Below are positions 12,001 through 52,300 of a stretch of DNA of 64,000 nt, one piece after another. Origin of the DNA: Phoronis australis (taxonomy: Eukaryota > Phoronida > Phoronidae); the NCBI GenBank assembly GCA_002633005.1, contig NMRA01000028.1, positions 62,001 to 126,000 of the forward strand, written 5' to 3'. A model generated the notes under the pieces. The model worked only from the letters and a program-made list of their open reading frames with translations. It was not told where the DNA came from and made no database searches. The translations under genes were made by a program, and so were the position numbers. How positions within the stretch are numbered: the stretch's first letter is position 1; each line of letters opens with the position of its first letter.

Positions 12001-13690
12001 ACTGTCTCACAAGTTTCCCAGTCTTGACATCAATAAATATCTACCATCAAAAGATTGACACATCAAAAGATTGACATCACTGCCAAGCCTCGCTCTGTCG
12101 CCCGCTAGAGCACCATTGGCACCTCAACCCAGTGATCAAATCAGGATTCGACTAGAAATATTTCGACAAAAAATCTTTAATGGCTGTGACACAGAATGGA
12201 TATTATGGTTCTTAGTGGGTCACCTTCCCCAACTGTTGTCCTGCAACCCACCAAAAGCCTAGGTCACAGTTGCCCTTTAGCTGACAGTGCAAATTTTTAA
12301 ATTGCTCCAAAATTTTCAGGGTTGACCAGAAGTACAAAGCACTGTTTTGTCTTAGAAAGCTGGATGGAAAAAACCTAATATCGCTGGTAACCAGGTTTAG
12401 TATCCTTTTAAGCGTGTCAAAACTGATGGTTTTTTGGCACTCACTTTGACTTGCCCTTCAATAGATCAGTTTAAATGAAGATGGAAATCCTTTTATATCA
12501 AGGTAACGAATGGTTCCAGCGTGTTTTAAAGCTTGCTTGTTATCAAAAAGGGTTTTGAATTAGGCCAATTACCGTTATAAAATTGAACACATATTCAGTT
12601 TTAAAGTGGTCATTAAGCTCACGAACACCTAGCAGTTCGTTATTTCTTCAAACCAAGCTCGTAAAATTTCAGGACACAGCATGGAATATAAATGTCACTA
12701 CTGCTTGAAAGATGTTATAATGTCCAATTGAGAACACAGCATCAATATTAAGACATCTGAGGGTCTGGAGCCCATCCAAGAAACGGACTTAAGTTCATTC
12801 TTGACTCAAGTTTCATCTCCCACACCTGGTAAGTCAGTCGAACTAAAGATAAAACTTAAAACTTATGTCAAACTTAAGATCACTTTTTAGGAATAAACTT
12901 ACGACAATTTGAAGTCTTACTTAAAATTAACTTAAATTTAAGATGTGTATTAGCCAAGTGCATTTTCTTGGAATGGGCCCCAGGAACACATAAAAGCCTG
13001 GAGACAATGCCTATGTTACAGTCTGGTACACATGACTTTATAAATTGCCTTTAAAAATAGCACCCCACTCATCCTGATCTCTTGCAGACAGCACATTATC
13101 AAACCCTTTGCATTTTGAATGCAATAAGCCTAATTTGATGGAAATAACAACAGGCACACTACTTTCTACAAGGTTTTACACACTCCATTAACTGGGGCAG
13201 GACTCCTGAATAAGCTTGACGTGCTGCTAGGCTGGGGCACACTGTCACCAGAATTCCTTTGATATTCCAAGAGACCACACAAGGGTAAACCCCCTGGTCA
13301 AGCATGCACTTCGATGTATTTTCATGTCATTAGGTAACTAAGGCTTGGAGATAGGACAAATGTTACAGTCTTTACTCATAATCAAGTCAACTCCTCTGGT
13401 GAGAACATAACACAATGATAATCACAGTAACACACACAATCTATGTCTTTCTCCAGTGCACCAACCACTCAACAAGGCTCCACACCATTAGGTCATTACG
13501 TCTCAGACAGTTCCAAAGGACCAGCACCATTATGCAGTACACTACACAGTTTACTGTGGATTACAAATAATGTACAATGAATATCATGTCAGTTGGAAGA
13601 ATCTAAAAAGGAAAAACCAATAAACTGAAGAAAAGGTACGGTATATTTTGTGAGTATCATATCCGTCCATGGTCATACAAAATATACAGC
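9028..13690. other. intergenic, no gene recognised
   Basis: Only short shadow frames. 9260-9400 has degenerate repeats of ATGACC-type words. A fragment of the CTCGAG-rich foldback family lies at 10160-10345. I see no RNA gene, exon series or promoter here. Confidence 0.5.
10160..10345. mobile_element. fragment of CTCGAG-rich foldback MITE family
   Basis: TGCGAACTCAAGATAAGTG and the following TATGCTCGAG, together with the preceding GTACTCGAAATTATTTTTGG, match the element at 45926-46252 in inverted arrangement. It ends in repeated ACTCGA words. Only one end is preserved. Confidence 0.5.
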
Positions 13691-14138
13691 ATGTCCCAGG
13701 AATTTCCGCAAATAGGCCCACCCACGGGCCACAGAACATCCATGGCCGTATTTTTGGAAAATTTTAACTAAGTACACCCATGAGCATATTTTCAGTAATC
13801 GTATGTTTTGTAAACCTAATGGATTGCTCTAAAATACGTTTGGACCTAAAATTTTGTTTCCTTTCAATTGGCAAGACATATTTTGGGATTGCGATTTCAC
13901 TCCAATGACTACCATTCAACAAGGTATTATGTACCTTGGTAGGTAACTAACAACAATACCACAGTTTGAAGTTTTAATGAAATGAGTTTGCTGAATGAGT
14001 AATCAGTTTGTAAAAATAAATTTGTTACAAGTGAGATACAATTACATGCAGTAAAAAGGATGTTTGCATCATAAAATGTTTGACAAACATATCGAAAATA
14101 CGCGTGGGCTTATTTTTGAAAATTCCCGGAATTAACAA
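13691..14138. mobile_element. possible MITE downstream of the Sfmbt stop
   Basis: The left end CCAGGAATTTCCGCAAATAG and the reverse complement of the right end, CGGGAATTTTCAAAAATAAG, are similar, followed by GCCCAC on both sides. It is non-coding and would lie in or just after the Sfmbt 3' UTR. Confidence 0.35.
13973..13978 (-). promoter_or_regulatory. candidate polyadenylation signal of Sfmbt
   Basis: ATTAAA on the minus strand 221 nt after the stop codon; no AATAAA is closer. It falls inside a possible MITE, so the assignment is weak. Confidence 0.25.
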
Positions 14139-14198
14139 CTCTTTATACATATGTACAATGAAAGTATTTCAGGCTTTCGCAACAACTTGATAGTGCTG

Positions 14199-40986
<26,788 letters not shown>

Positions 40987-41061
40987 CTGGACGTAGCCCA
41001 GAGGCGAAGCTTAGAACACAAACACAAACAACTGCAGTGGTTTAGCAGTGAAAAATGAAGA

Positions 41062-42109
41062 AATTTACTTTATCGCTTCTTAGCTTCGGATTGTCAGATT
41101 TTGACAACAACAAAGACGAAATGTGCGCATGCCCAGATGCAAAAATACATTTGAAAAAGCTTCTTTCATTGGTCAGTTTGCCTGTAGCTTTCCGTATTAA
41201 CCAATCAAATGAGGCGTCATATCAAAATGTTCTAGCATCTCCTAAGTCAAATGCGCATGTTTAAAGGGAGTATAGGTCAGTAGGTTAATCGTGTTTGCTC
41301 ATCTTTGCCTTTGGAAGAGACCAAAACCGAACTCATCTCTCAATGACTGTCTATGACGGTTTTAGTGCTTGCCATAAGAGCAAGGCAACACTCGCTTGTA
41401 GAAAAAAGCAAAAATACTACATCTAGGCTAGAAGAACAACAAAACAACCCTGTGCACTAGATTCATGACAAAGTAGCTAATTTCGTTTCGCCACATCGAC
41501 CGGGTCTAATGAGCCTAGCCGGGGTGTCCCAAAAAGTAGACAAGAATAATGCAAACAAAACCACGTTGGCCTACGTGACAGTGTTGGTGCTCGAACAATG
41601 ACGAAAGGTAAGTACCTCAAACATGAGTAATGAAGTATTTTGTATAAGCACTATGGCAAGTCTTGTCCAGGGTGTCCCAGAAACAATGGCACTATCAATG
41701 ATTCTTGCACATTACAAGTGAGACAGAGTTTTCATGAAACTGATTGGTAACGGTTAGTATTTCTCTTATATGTAATTCGAAAAAATGGTGAGTATCTATT
41801 ACACACCTCACGCCAACTAATTTTTGCCCAACCTATAGCAATTTTTGTAAAAAAAGACATAGTAAACCATAGCACCGGCGGCACTTCAATACATCTAGTA
41901 ACTGTGAGTGTTGTTATACCGCTCCATGGTAACTTTAACTCCTTTGGCCCTGACAAGCAAGGTTCGTGATATGAGATTATTTCGACAAAAGAGATTGCCA
42001 CTAAAAGCCAAAGCGAAGGTTTGAAAAGTATTATCATAACATCGGCAAAAATGCATTTTAGCGAAAATACCCTGGCGCTACTGGCGCCGTTACAGAAACG
42101 CGGGGCAAA
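41062..42109. other. probable Sfmbt upstream region, no gene seen
   Basis: Lies immediately 5' of the putative exon 1 and should hold its promoter. I see no clear TATA box or conserved motif cluster and no coding frame. Confidence 0.35.
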
Positions 42110-42325
42110 ATGGCGCAGCAAATACGTAATTCCCGTATTATGGTTGACATTCATGCTATAAAGCGGTCATTCCCATGGGTGACGAATAAAGAAGTTGCAC
42201 ACGTCAAACGTCATTGTTTTTGCCCACTTCTGCTGCACCCCGGCCAACCCGCGATCAAGAACGCCCCAAAGGCGATCGAGAGAACGAAATTTGGTGCGAG
42301 AAGCGAAGCCAGACAATATAAATAA
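42110..42325 (+). CDS. 71-codon ORF, unknown
   Basis: ATG in a favourable context (GGGGCAAAATGGCG) in a CG-rich patch opens a basic 71-residue frame (MAQQIRNSRIMVDIHAIKRS ...) ending TAA, with an AATAAA overlapping the end. No domain, signal peptide or second exon is recognised. It may be a small gene, a first exon read past its donor, or chance. Confidence 0.2.
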   Translation: MAQQIRNSRIMVDIHAIKRSFPWVTNKEVAHVKRHCFCPLLLHPGQPAIKNAPKAIERTKFGARSEARQYK

Positions 42326-42900
42326 ATTTGATGAATTTTCGTTGTTTTTGCTTTCAATATGAAAGCAGAGACATGAGTTCAAGGCGTAACACAATGAATA
42401 TGGACAGGTAGAGGTTTAGACCAGTGTCTCTTTCAATTATTGGAGAAATACGTTCACCAAAGCATCGCATGAGACGAGTGATCTTTTTTCATTTTGGCAA
42501 TTTGTGGTTATTTCTGGCACTATGCCAATACATTAATCATCATGTTATAAAGAAATGATTAGTGAAAATATAACGCAACGCTGGTTGTCCGTATCTCTGA
42601 ATTTTCGACACTTTTTGTTGATGAAAGAAGCGATAAGAGTTTGTTTTTACGATCGGAAACGCATTGTGGTTTGCGAACAATGAGTGGACTTTTTACTTAT
42701 AGAACGTGAAAAGGTTACAAAACAAGCGTGGCGCAATGAATTAATCATATTTTGCGCCATTACTGTGCTACTTTCGTATCAAAAACTAAACAATAGTATA
42801 GCATACTACCATAAAATCGCCATGAGTTCTACATGTACACCAAGCGTACTATTTAATTTAGTTGTAAATGCTTTTACAAATGGTTTCATTTTTATTTCAG

Positions 42901-43282
42901 GAAACAATTTCACTGTTTTTATTGCGAGGCGAGCTTCAACGAACTTGACTGAAAATTACGGTAAAGACCGTATTGTCCACGGCGTGGCGGTGCATCCTAC
43001 CAGGGTTTTGAAATACAGAATCTACTTTTAAACGAAACCACTGGGAACAAGGAATTCTTACCTAAGACTCACCCAATAGCTGTTCCATTTGACGTGTCAG
43101 CTAAGGGTAAACAAATTGTTGCTGCAGCTGGAGATAAAACCAAGTGTCGACGCCAACGGCAGAGAAATCTTGGTCCTGAGTTCACAGTGCATCTTCAGTT
43201 TATAATCGCCATACATTGCAAAAGAGTGAAACGAGTTCTGCATAAAGTTCCGAAGGAAATTATTGAATTGTTAGATTGACTT
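42901..43282 (+). pseudogene. possible decayed coding patch with zinc-finger-like start
   Basis: After a good acceptor (TTTTTATTTCAG at 42900) one frame reads KQFHCFYCEASFNELD, then TGA, three codons and TAA, then stays open without ATG for about 105 codons (GFEIQNLLLNETTGNKEFLP ... GKQIVAAAGDKTKCRRQRQR) to TGA at 43277. CxxC plus ASFNEL resembles the start of a C2H2 finger. Two stops so close together in one frame suggest decay, or an intron I cannot place. I do not recognise the family. Confidence 0.3.
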
Positions 43283-43552
43283 AAACCATTAACTTGACCT
43301 TTCCAGTGCAACCAGAGACAGTTTTAAAGTTGGAAAAACTTAAAAGTGTTTAAATGTCAGGGACTTTCTCAAGGAGAATATTAATATTGTAGAAATTAGC
43401 AATAGCCAACTAGCTCCGCAGCTAGTAGCCGTTAAATTTGCTGTCGCTGAGCCACATCACACGCATTTCTGACTATTTTTTAAAATATGCGTTTTAAAAA
43501 AGAGCATATTTAAAAATGATTGATTTCAATTCAGACTACTGAAGATTTCAGC

Positions 43553-43684
43553 GAATGCACGGCAGACAATGGTGAGGACTCTGACGAATGCATGGCAGAC
43601 AATGGTGAGGACACTGGCGAATGCATGGCAGACAATGGTGAGGACACTGGCGAATGCATGGCAGACGATGGTGAGGACTCTGGC
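43553..43684 (+). repeat. 33-bp tandem repeat, four in-frame copies
   Basis: Units of 11 codons, GAATGCATGGCAGACAATGG then TGAGGACACTGGC, coding on the plus strand for ECMADNGEDTG. The frame is open from about 43535 to a TGA at 43691. Changes between copies include synonymous and conservative ones. It lies 270 bp after the decayed patch. Confidence 0.75.
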
Positions 43685-43691
43685 GTTTTTT

Positions 43692-45925
43692 GATGAAATC
43701 ACAAATACAGCAAGAGCATGAGCCTTGGAAGTTTAGTTGCCCCAAAACTGCTGACATTTTCCGTAGCCGGACTTTTTGTGGTCAGACCGCTTCAAACTGC
43801 ACACATGCGCAATGGTAGGAGGTCTTTTAACTGCTGGCGAATGACCCCATCGTAGATAGCTCATCTGTGCTAATACGTTGAGTGAATCTGCAAGCGTTTT
43901 CGTAAGTCATTTGAACCTAATGCAAAAGGTTTCGAGGACAACGTTGGCACACTTGTGTGTTCTTCATCTTCATGTACATCCCTTTCATCTTTTCGCTCAA
44001 CAAAACATGAAAAACACTAACTGTGAGGCAAACACGACAACAATTTTTTTAGAAACCCCATGAGTGACGTAAATTTTTCACAAGCGAACAAAAGTCCACC
44101 TGAACCACAAATTTAGCTGTTTGATCTTGGACATGTTTCCCTCGGTGTGACACGATCTCTATCAGTTTCTGTCAGTTACTCCTCGGGAATAAGTAAGCGG
44201 ATTGTCTGCTGGGACTTTACTGATATTGAAGTCAGCCGCTGCGTGCACTGGCCCGGGATGCGTTGGCACCTCTCTTCGTGCATCCTGCCTTGTCCAGTCG
44301 ACAGACTTCTTTATTTAGTGCTACTGTTGGATCAGCTAAACTTTGAATCATTCCGTGTCTTTTTTGTTTGGTAACCTGATTGCTAGTGTAACCTTATTAC
44401 ATGTATATCAGCCTCCCGTTCAGTAACGCTAAGAGGACCACGCTAAACATACTCGCTTTAAAGCAAAACTTCGAGAGATTATGTGAGATAATTGCCTTGT
44501 ATTTTAAATGACGACACGTGACTTTAACTAGACCAGGGCCGTAGGAGGGGGGGGAGAGGGTACGGGCCCCTCCCTAAAAAAATTCTGGCGCCAGGGTTAA
44601 ACTTAGCAACTGACATAGGCGTAGGGCCGGGGACAGCTGAGAAACGAAAGATTGCGAAATGCGGATAAGAGAGCAAATTCAAGAGAACAATTAACAACTC
44701 TGTATCAGTGCATGGTTTATCTCTTGAGGACCCTGGCCAGGACATTGTCATTAGGGTCTCCTCTTTTGCAGCACGGGTCGTCTAAACACACTTGAAAACG
44801 TGCACGTAATCAATCATACATATTTTGAAAAATCGAGAAAATTTGTAAAGCTAAGCTTTTGCGGAGCGTACTGATTTAATGTATTTTTAAAATTCAATAA
44901 GTCAATTTTGCGAATACAAAACTACCCTCTGGCAAGGAATAACGGAGACAACTTTCGCTCTGTTTTTTTTTTCTCAAAATTGTACATCACTTGAGAAAAA
45001 TTGATGACCTCAGGGACAGATAACATCAAATTAATTGCTGCGCATTTCCTGATTTTTGAAAATACAGATATTTTCATAATAAAGGACCCGCCCTTGAAGG
45101 AGGACATTGATGACATTCAAATGGACATCTTTTTGTGTTTTTATTGACAAATTCTTAAGGGACCGCCCACGGAGAGAGGGACCAATGTTGGAATTGATTA
45201 CCTCTATTTTCCTATTTTTTGGGTAATCGTGCAACCGGCTTTCATGTTGAAGAAGCTCACTCCCTGCATCGTTTTGGGACCACATTACGGTGGAATGAAC
45301 TGACACTCTTTTTTCCAAGCTTAATGACATTTAACCTTCCATCTTAAGGTGTCCCATCTCAGACGGTACCTTCTCTCGGTGGAGAATTTCGGGAGAAATG
45401 TCCCTTTGTCATTCTATACATGTAAATCCGACACTGAGTATTAAAATGCATTTTTTCCAAAACCTAAATAACACACGGAGTAGTTCTACATTTATACAAT
45501 CCTAACTTGGGTCCTATATTTTTGTATTCGTGCGCGCCGAATGAAAGTAATCGTGAGTGTTTCTGTGTTGCAAAATCTCTTATCCTGGGCCGATTTGAAA
45601 AATTCAAAGTTGTATTCGTATTTGTTTTCGCTCCTCTTTTCAAATATTACAGTAAAAACTACGTAAAATTCTCTCCATAAAAAGTACACTTGTTAGGCTA
45701 GACTGTAATCAGCTGATCATATCCGCATGAGCGAAGTCAATTATCCTCGCTCGTGACTCGATGAATAGAGCAGCTTGGCGGCATCCCTTTGAGCATGAGC
45801 CGCGCGTCTCAGCCAAGGTGGATAAATACGGTCTAGTTCAATTTTCCATACCCCGCCGTTTACCTTAAACACCGGGGTTAGAACCAATTTTATTTAGTGG
45901 GAATGTTCATAGCATGTCTACTCTA
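43692..45925. other. intergenic, no gene recognised
   Basis: Short frames only. A G-rich and then C-rich stretch lies at 44540-44575. No repeat family or RNA gene is recognised. Confidence 0.45.
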
Positions 45926-46252
45926 CTTTTGGGCGAACTCAAGATAAGTGTCTATTATTCTATGCTCGAGTACACAATAACTTACGTAGATAATTTATTG
46001 CCCTTAGTTCACAGTATGTAAACCCAATATTAAAGCAATAAGTTCGAGTTTGAACTCGAAATTTCGAGTTTTTACTCGAGTTTGTAGCACGAATATAAGG
46101 GTCTTCAAGGGCAAACTTGAACTAGAAACTCCTATGCATAAACTATAATGTATTTGAGCACATTCTGATAACCAATTATCTTAAGTTCGCACAAAAGGAG
46201 CAGAGAAATTGCCAAAAATAGTTTCGAGTTCGTTTCGAGTACAAAGATTAGA
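45926..46252. mobile_element. CTCGAG-rich foldback MITE
   Basis: Left CTTTTGGGCGAACTCAAGAT and the reverse complement of the right arm, CTTTTGTGCGAACTTAAGAT, match over about 50 bp. The centre contains nested palindromic ACTCGAAATTTCGAGT-type words. A related fragment is at 10160-10345. Confidence 0.6.
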
Positions 46253-47568
46253 GACCGGACCCAGGTTTTACTAAACCAATGGTCTAAAAGTTAAACCACC
46301 TTTACGAAATGCTCATTATCTTTAAACCTGGTCTAAGGCCAGTTTAAACCAAGTTTAATTTCATGAAATCAGCTGCAGGTGTTGGAGTGTGCACATTTTT
46401 GGCACACGCTATGTATCATTTTCCCCAGCCACCAGAAACTGGACTACCGGTCGTCGGTTTCAACGAGGGATTTGGAAACAGCCCCGACGGAAGGCACTAT
46501 ACCAGAGACTTCGGCACCTCACTTTTTCAAAAAAAACTCAAAGAATGACCACAATATAATAAAGTTTTCCAGAAACTGGAGCACAATAAAACGAATCCAT
46601 GTTGACCTAAGAGCGAGCGCAGACGGCCGATACGAGCTGCCAGCTGTCTGAAGTGAATCATTGCTGACCTGGCCAGCAACTAGCTTTAGTTTATCGGGAC
46701 ATTTCGTATTTTCACACTGTTGGATCTCGGCTATAGATCCTTGAGGCAGCTCTTCACAATGTACCGGTCAGTGTACTGGTCTTAGGCCCATTCTTACTCT
46801 CCACCTGTTGGCTCACGGTTAACACTTTATGGTTGCATCCCTGAGATTGCCCCGGGGGCGGAACCAGGATTTTGAGTTGGGGGGGGGGGCAGGGCAGAGT
46901 ATTAGCCAGGGTTTCTGCCGTCAGAAATTCGCACCCCCCGCCGAACTGCCAAATGGAATCTGGGAAAATTGTAGAGAGGCCATACACCTCCTAAATCCGT
47001 CATTGTGCCCCCCCCCCACCTAGGGCGGACGTGGGAGATTGGGTACAAATATGGTGGCATCGGGAGCACGGCCGGGAGGAAGCGGGGGTGGTGGCGTTAG
47101 TGGTGGCCGATGGGGGATGTTTGGTGAAGTTGAAATGGTTTGTGCCCCCCAATAATTTTTGCCTTACTACGGGCCTGCTAAATTTTAGTTAGGTCCTAGC
47201 ACTACGGAACGCAAGCCAGGTATTAACTTTGAAGCATGAAGTGCAAACTGCATTCGGGCAGAATGCGAAACATCGGATCATTTCAAAAAGACATGAACCT
47301 AAATACGCGCAGTTTATATCATAACGTGATGTAGGCCACTATAATTGTTGTTATCAGGGTTCGCAGCAAAACGTACGAGGGTGGCTGTCTAAAAGCTTTT
47401 GTTAAATATATTCTTTCGATACCTTTGTGAACAACAATAATAGGCGCAATGGAAATCAAATCGGAGTTCAGGGGTTAACACATGCAACTAATTTTCAGCG
47501 CAATTCACGAAAAAATAAGTGGTAGTTCTTGGTCTCGTTTTTTTGCATATAACACATCCTACTATTTA
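46253..47568. other. intergenic, no gene recognised
   Basis: Repeated TTAAACC/GGTTTA words at 46270-46360 and homopolymer G and C tracts near 46880 and 47010. No coding frame is convincing. Confidence 0.45.
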
Positions 47569-48287
47569 GGCAATTACGTCGCCCTGGATGCCACAGGCAT
47601 ACAGGGGCGATAGACCTATAATACATAACCCACAAAAAGTTACTCATTTCAAAATACAGGAAATAAAATCAAATAAAACATGCATATATGCACATGAAGT
47701 TATAAACAACTCATACCATAAGGCTGGATACGATTCAAACAAGATAATTTGAACAAATCGATGAAAATCTGTCACGGTTTGCTCGCCGGAGTTTCTACCG
47801 GGTGCCATTTTGAGGAAGTTACGTGAAATCACGCATGTTGACGAATAAAAAGTCCAAGAGAAACAAATCTTACATATTTCACCTGATACCTTCGCATGCT
47901 ATTTTGCAATGTCAGCGCTAGCGTCACGCGCTTTGCCGCTCAGTCTCGCGCTAGCCTTTGCCTGACTCACGTGACTCAATTGACATACTTTGTGGTTATC
48001 GCGCACTTGGTGAAAAAGTTAACAGTGACCAAAAAAAAAATGGAGTTAGAATTCTTCGCCAAAGTCACCTTAATTCTCACAACTAAGCTTCATCGAAGAT
48101 ATGTATAGAAGTAGAAAGGACCAATGAAAAAAGTAAGCGTTTTTTAAGTGTGGAATGTATTTTTGACGAGGTAAATACTCAAAATCGGTGGCCGGATTTG
48201 GCCTACGGTCCGTTTAAAATACAGGGAACGAAAGCGATGGGAATTATTGTAGCCCCTAACCGGCCAACCGAGGGGCTACGTGTTGCC
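47569..48287 (+). mobile_element. TA-flanked TIR element, copy 2 (complete)
   Basis: GGCAATTACGTCGCCC and GGGCTACGTGTTGCC form the termini, with TA at 47567-47568 and 48288-48289. Same orientation as copy 1 and the best preserved. It is non-coding. Confidence 0.85.
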
Positions 48288-49111
48288 TACCTTTGAAATA
48301 AAAAAACACAAGAATGCATTCAATTGAAGGCTTTATAGCCGACAGGCTAAACCACTAGATTTAAGCATCACGGCTTGGTTTGTCTGCCGTTTTCTGCAGT
48401 TCTAGGTAGTTTACACTACCCACTCATGCCACCAAAAAGTGAATATTTGTCATCCCCTCCTGGTCCACTTGAGTTGAACAAAGCATACTGGACGCCTGAC
48501 TGGACGTTTCAGTATTGATGACTAACCAGGAACCCACGCACTGAATACTGGGAACTGGTTCCTGGGTGAATCATACACAATTCCAGTGACGGATTTTTGA
48601 TAAACTGGTCAGATTTGGTATGAAAATCTCCCTTTACTAAAAAGCTCCCATTCTAGGTCATTTTTCAAACTTCTCAAGTACCATACTCAACTTGCATTGC
48701 ACAAAACATTTTTTTTCTCACGACCGCTTCGCTATCTTTTGTCCGTCTCACAAGGTAATCACCCCTAAAGGGTAATGGATTCGTCGATTTACCCAATCCG
48801 ACGAAAACTACCAATCGAAAACAGACAGTGTTTGGAAATCATACTAAACTAAAACAACTAAAATTCCTTCAACTCAAAGCATTGGGCTTTTTGGAAAAAC
48901 ATATTCAAAATTGTGAGCAAATAACTCAAAACGAAAAGCAAAAAAATCAAGCCTCGCTCACTTGTTGTAAACAAATTTATACCGGAGATCCGTTGTGCTT
49001 GGGAAAGAGTCGTGATTGAAAACATTAGATTCTGAACACTGTGACTGTGATTCCAGTCGTCTATGTAGTGACCTCGCTACAAACATCAAAATTGTGCAGA
49101 TCGTTAGAAGA
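48288..49111 (+). other. upstream / 5' UTR region of the Mastermind-like gene
   Basis: Directly precedes the MAML start codon. A TGA in frame at 49013-49015 and no in-frame ATG after it support the chosen start at 49112. No core promoter motif is identified. Confidence 0.4.
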
Positions 49112-49360
49112 ATGGGGGATTATGTGTCCCCCCAAAAGCGTGAGCTAGTGGACCGTTTTAAAAGACGTTTCGAGAGTTACAAGCAACATCACCCAAACGC
49201 TCTCGCTCGTTGTGAACGGGCCATTAAATGTTTGTATTCCAACCAAGGAAGAGCGACGGATGTTTACCATCGCAAGTGGTTGGAAAGCAAAGCAAAGAAG
49301 GCAGCAAAGTCTTCCAGGACGTCAAAGGATGGCAGTAGCTCTCAGAATAACCAGCTGCAG
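49112..49360 (+). CDS. Mastermind-like Notch coactivator, first coding exon (partial gene)
   Basis: Codes for 83 residues, then donor CAGCTGCAG|GTACGG in phase 0. The frame contains RELVDRFKRRFESYKQHHPN, CERAI and VYHRKWLESKAKKAAK, the spacing and residues of the Mastermind N-terminal helix (MamL-1), which lies along the groove formed by the Notch intracellular domain and CSL. In Drosophila Mam and vertebrate MAMLs this domain is likewise encoded at the very N-terminus and ends in LESK/QAK-type basic residues. The protein would act in the nucleus, recruiting p300/CBP to Notch targets. The remaining Gln-rich exons are not in this window. ATG 49112 is the first in frame after a stop. Confidence 0.85.
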
Positions 49361-52300
49361 GTACGGGTCAATTATTTTCAATAACGTTTCATACGGAATT
49401 CACACGTCAGACACTGGTCAATGTCTATGATTCAGATAGACAGTGACCAGCATCTCCACCTGGTCTGTAGAGCCAGTTAGAGACGGTGGTCACTGTCTAT
49501 GATTCAGACAACCAGGCAATCACTGGATAACGGCCCAGTATTCAGTGGATGAAACTGGTTCTCTAAGTCAGGGATTGCTATTTCCGGCCAATGATGCTCA
49601 TCCACAAAAGCGGTTGGTGATATTAAACATTGGCAAATGTGTCTGGTGTTGTAAAAGTGCAGTGTGTGAGTCAGGTTGTGTTGTTCATGCTGACACAGAA
49701 GATTGCTTTTGCATGAGAGTTTGGACTTTTGGCAGTTGTTGCTTAGTCTGTTGTTGACGCCTGGCGTGGTGTTCCTAGGTACATGAAGGGAACAGTGTTA
49801 AAGAGAATGTAGAATAAGCAAGTGAATCTGTCCTAAAAGGGACTTGACCAAGGTCCCTAAATCTTTTTATATTTATGTAGTTGTGAAAACACTGATTGTC
49901 TTTTCTTATACTGTTTTAGTTTCATTGCTGAATCAGTTTTGGCTTTGATACAAAGTGAAAGTGAATTCTATGCTCAATTCTCAACACTATTGGAAATAAG
50001 TAGGGATCTTTTCATGCAACACCCCTAATTTAAGATCTATGTCCTTATATATTTTCAATGAATTAAGGGCTTATATTATTAGAAACTTTCATTTGTCAAA
50101 GAGGAGCTCATAATAAAGATAAAATGATAGAAAAAGATTAGATCTGTGACTAAAGAATGACACAAATATGCAAAAAAATTATGGAACTTAGTTGAGTCCC
50201 TATTTGCTACCTTGCAAAGGTCCCTCAATCCCTCGATTTTAGGCCAAATGTCAACCCCAGTTCCCTCTAAAAATATTAAAAAATCTCGCGACGTTTGCCT
50301 CATGGGGGCCCAAAGATTCCCCTCGAGTGGTTGAAAAATTTCCCTCGTGGTTTGACTCACTTGTAACTTAAACAGGTGACAGTTTGAAATGTAGTACAAA
50401 ATGAGAGCTAGTGAAAGGGTTGGGAGTGCTGTTGATGCTGACTGAGGGTAGATGTTTGCCTACACCCAAAAAAGTTCCCATCTCAGAAGGCACAGGCACA
50501 TTTTTCCTCAGGGGAGCGATGCCCCTGGATTTATGTAGAGAGTGCAAGTCCGTCATTCACTGATATAGTGTTACACCTGAACTGCCACCAACGACGGCAT
50601 TTCTGGCAAGAAGGATAGAAAGTGAAACATCCTAATATATAGTACGCTGTAAGGTTTACAATTAACGTTTAACCCTGACTAAACTGTGTGTTACTGTACG
50701 GATCTTTTAAGTATAGATGGGCACTGTTGGAGGCAATTAATAGTCTGTAAATCTTTGCGACTCAAATAGTGCCATTACAGTCAATGTGCATGAGGTGAAT
50801 TGCAAACATACAGTATGTTAGTGCAAATGTGCTGTTGAATTTTTTTAAATCAGTGAAAACATTGCAACTTAATGTTGATACTTTTTCATACTTAATGAAA
50901 ACCTTCACTTGCCAGGTTCATGAATTGTTTGGAAATTAACTCGAAGTTAAGGTAGACTGTCTTAGCTGAGCCTGGACTCATGAGCGTTGGTGGATTGATG
51001 AAGATGTGTGCATACTCATGTCAAAATATACCTGATTTGTTTAAATCAGTCTTGTATGTCACAAAACAATAGTCTCTGTCTTAATAATGTGTTTATGAAA
51101 CACCCCTTTCCTGCAAGGTAATAATGGCTATTAGCAACACTATGTTGATGAATGACTAATTACTATAAATGGTGTTATCTGTTATAAAAATCAATTGTGC
51201 ACCTAGCTGTCATGAATACAAGTGGCTGTGGATTTTAAAAAGTGATGAATGATGCTTTGTGATTTTATTGTGAGAAGGCTTTTCCTTCTAAAACCAGAAA
51301 TGAAAATCTGCTATTTGATGGATTGCAACAAAGAAAATAATTTGTTTTTATTTCTGATAAAAAGTGATTACTATTTATTGTAAAGCAATGATTTATTGGT
51401 TTTTCAAATACAGAAGTTGGTGACTGAATGACCCACGATCCTAGTGGCAAAATGAATGCGCAAGTCCCCTATTATGAATGCAATTTATGGTAGTGTTGCA
51501 AGGATTTGGTGAAAAACATTGAATCATAATCAATTAGTAAACAGTAAATTTGAGTCTGTGATCTTGGTAAAATATTTATTTCTCTAAATGAGGTGAAGTC
51601 ACGTCTAGTGAGCACGAACATCAATGTCTAGTATTGCTAAAATGTTTAAAGTCATGTAAAGTAGGTGAAGTTATCTTACTGATGTTGGATCTTCCTCGTG
51701 TAGAGTAGTGCATTGTCATCTGTTCTGTTCTTCCACCGAACTTGTCACATTTTGATTCGGTCTCATTGCCTCTTACAGAAAACAACTTTGAAAATACTCA
51801 TTCATTGCAAAATCTGATATAGCATGCCCGCATTTTGAGAAGCAGTTGATGTTCGTTGTTCAGTGAAGAAAACTGGTTCACAAAATGCGGGCACGTTTTA
51901 TCAAACTGTTACCCATTGACAATGCCATTCAAAACCCATTCAGAATCGGAAAGTTTCCGTTAATGGAGTCTGAAAGTTTTGCAATTGCCACCACTAATTA
52001 GTGGTGTATACAAAGTTGTGGAGTTATGCAAAATGCTCATCAGTTCTAGAATTGAGTAAAGTTCACCTTTTCCAAGGCTTGATTCCGTTGTATAATCAGA
52101 CAGTTTATATGACTTTTGTTATGGTGTGCAGGTAATGATGGGAGTGGCTTTATTTCACATTAAAACAGTATTTGGTTAGACACTTCCTCATGTATCTCTA
52201 AACTTCTAAAGGCCTAATGCCTGAGGACTGAACATTGAACAGACACTTAGTTACTTTGAGGTGTAAGGTCAGCCAAACACTTGTTCATTTCATAGACTAA

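Noticed and set aside
42684-43031. 115-codon frame at 42.7-43.0 kb
   Set aside because: Hydrophobic patches but no domain; it overlaps the acceptor and a better-supported frame at 42.9 kb.
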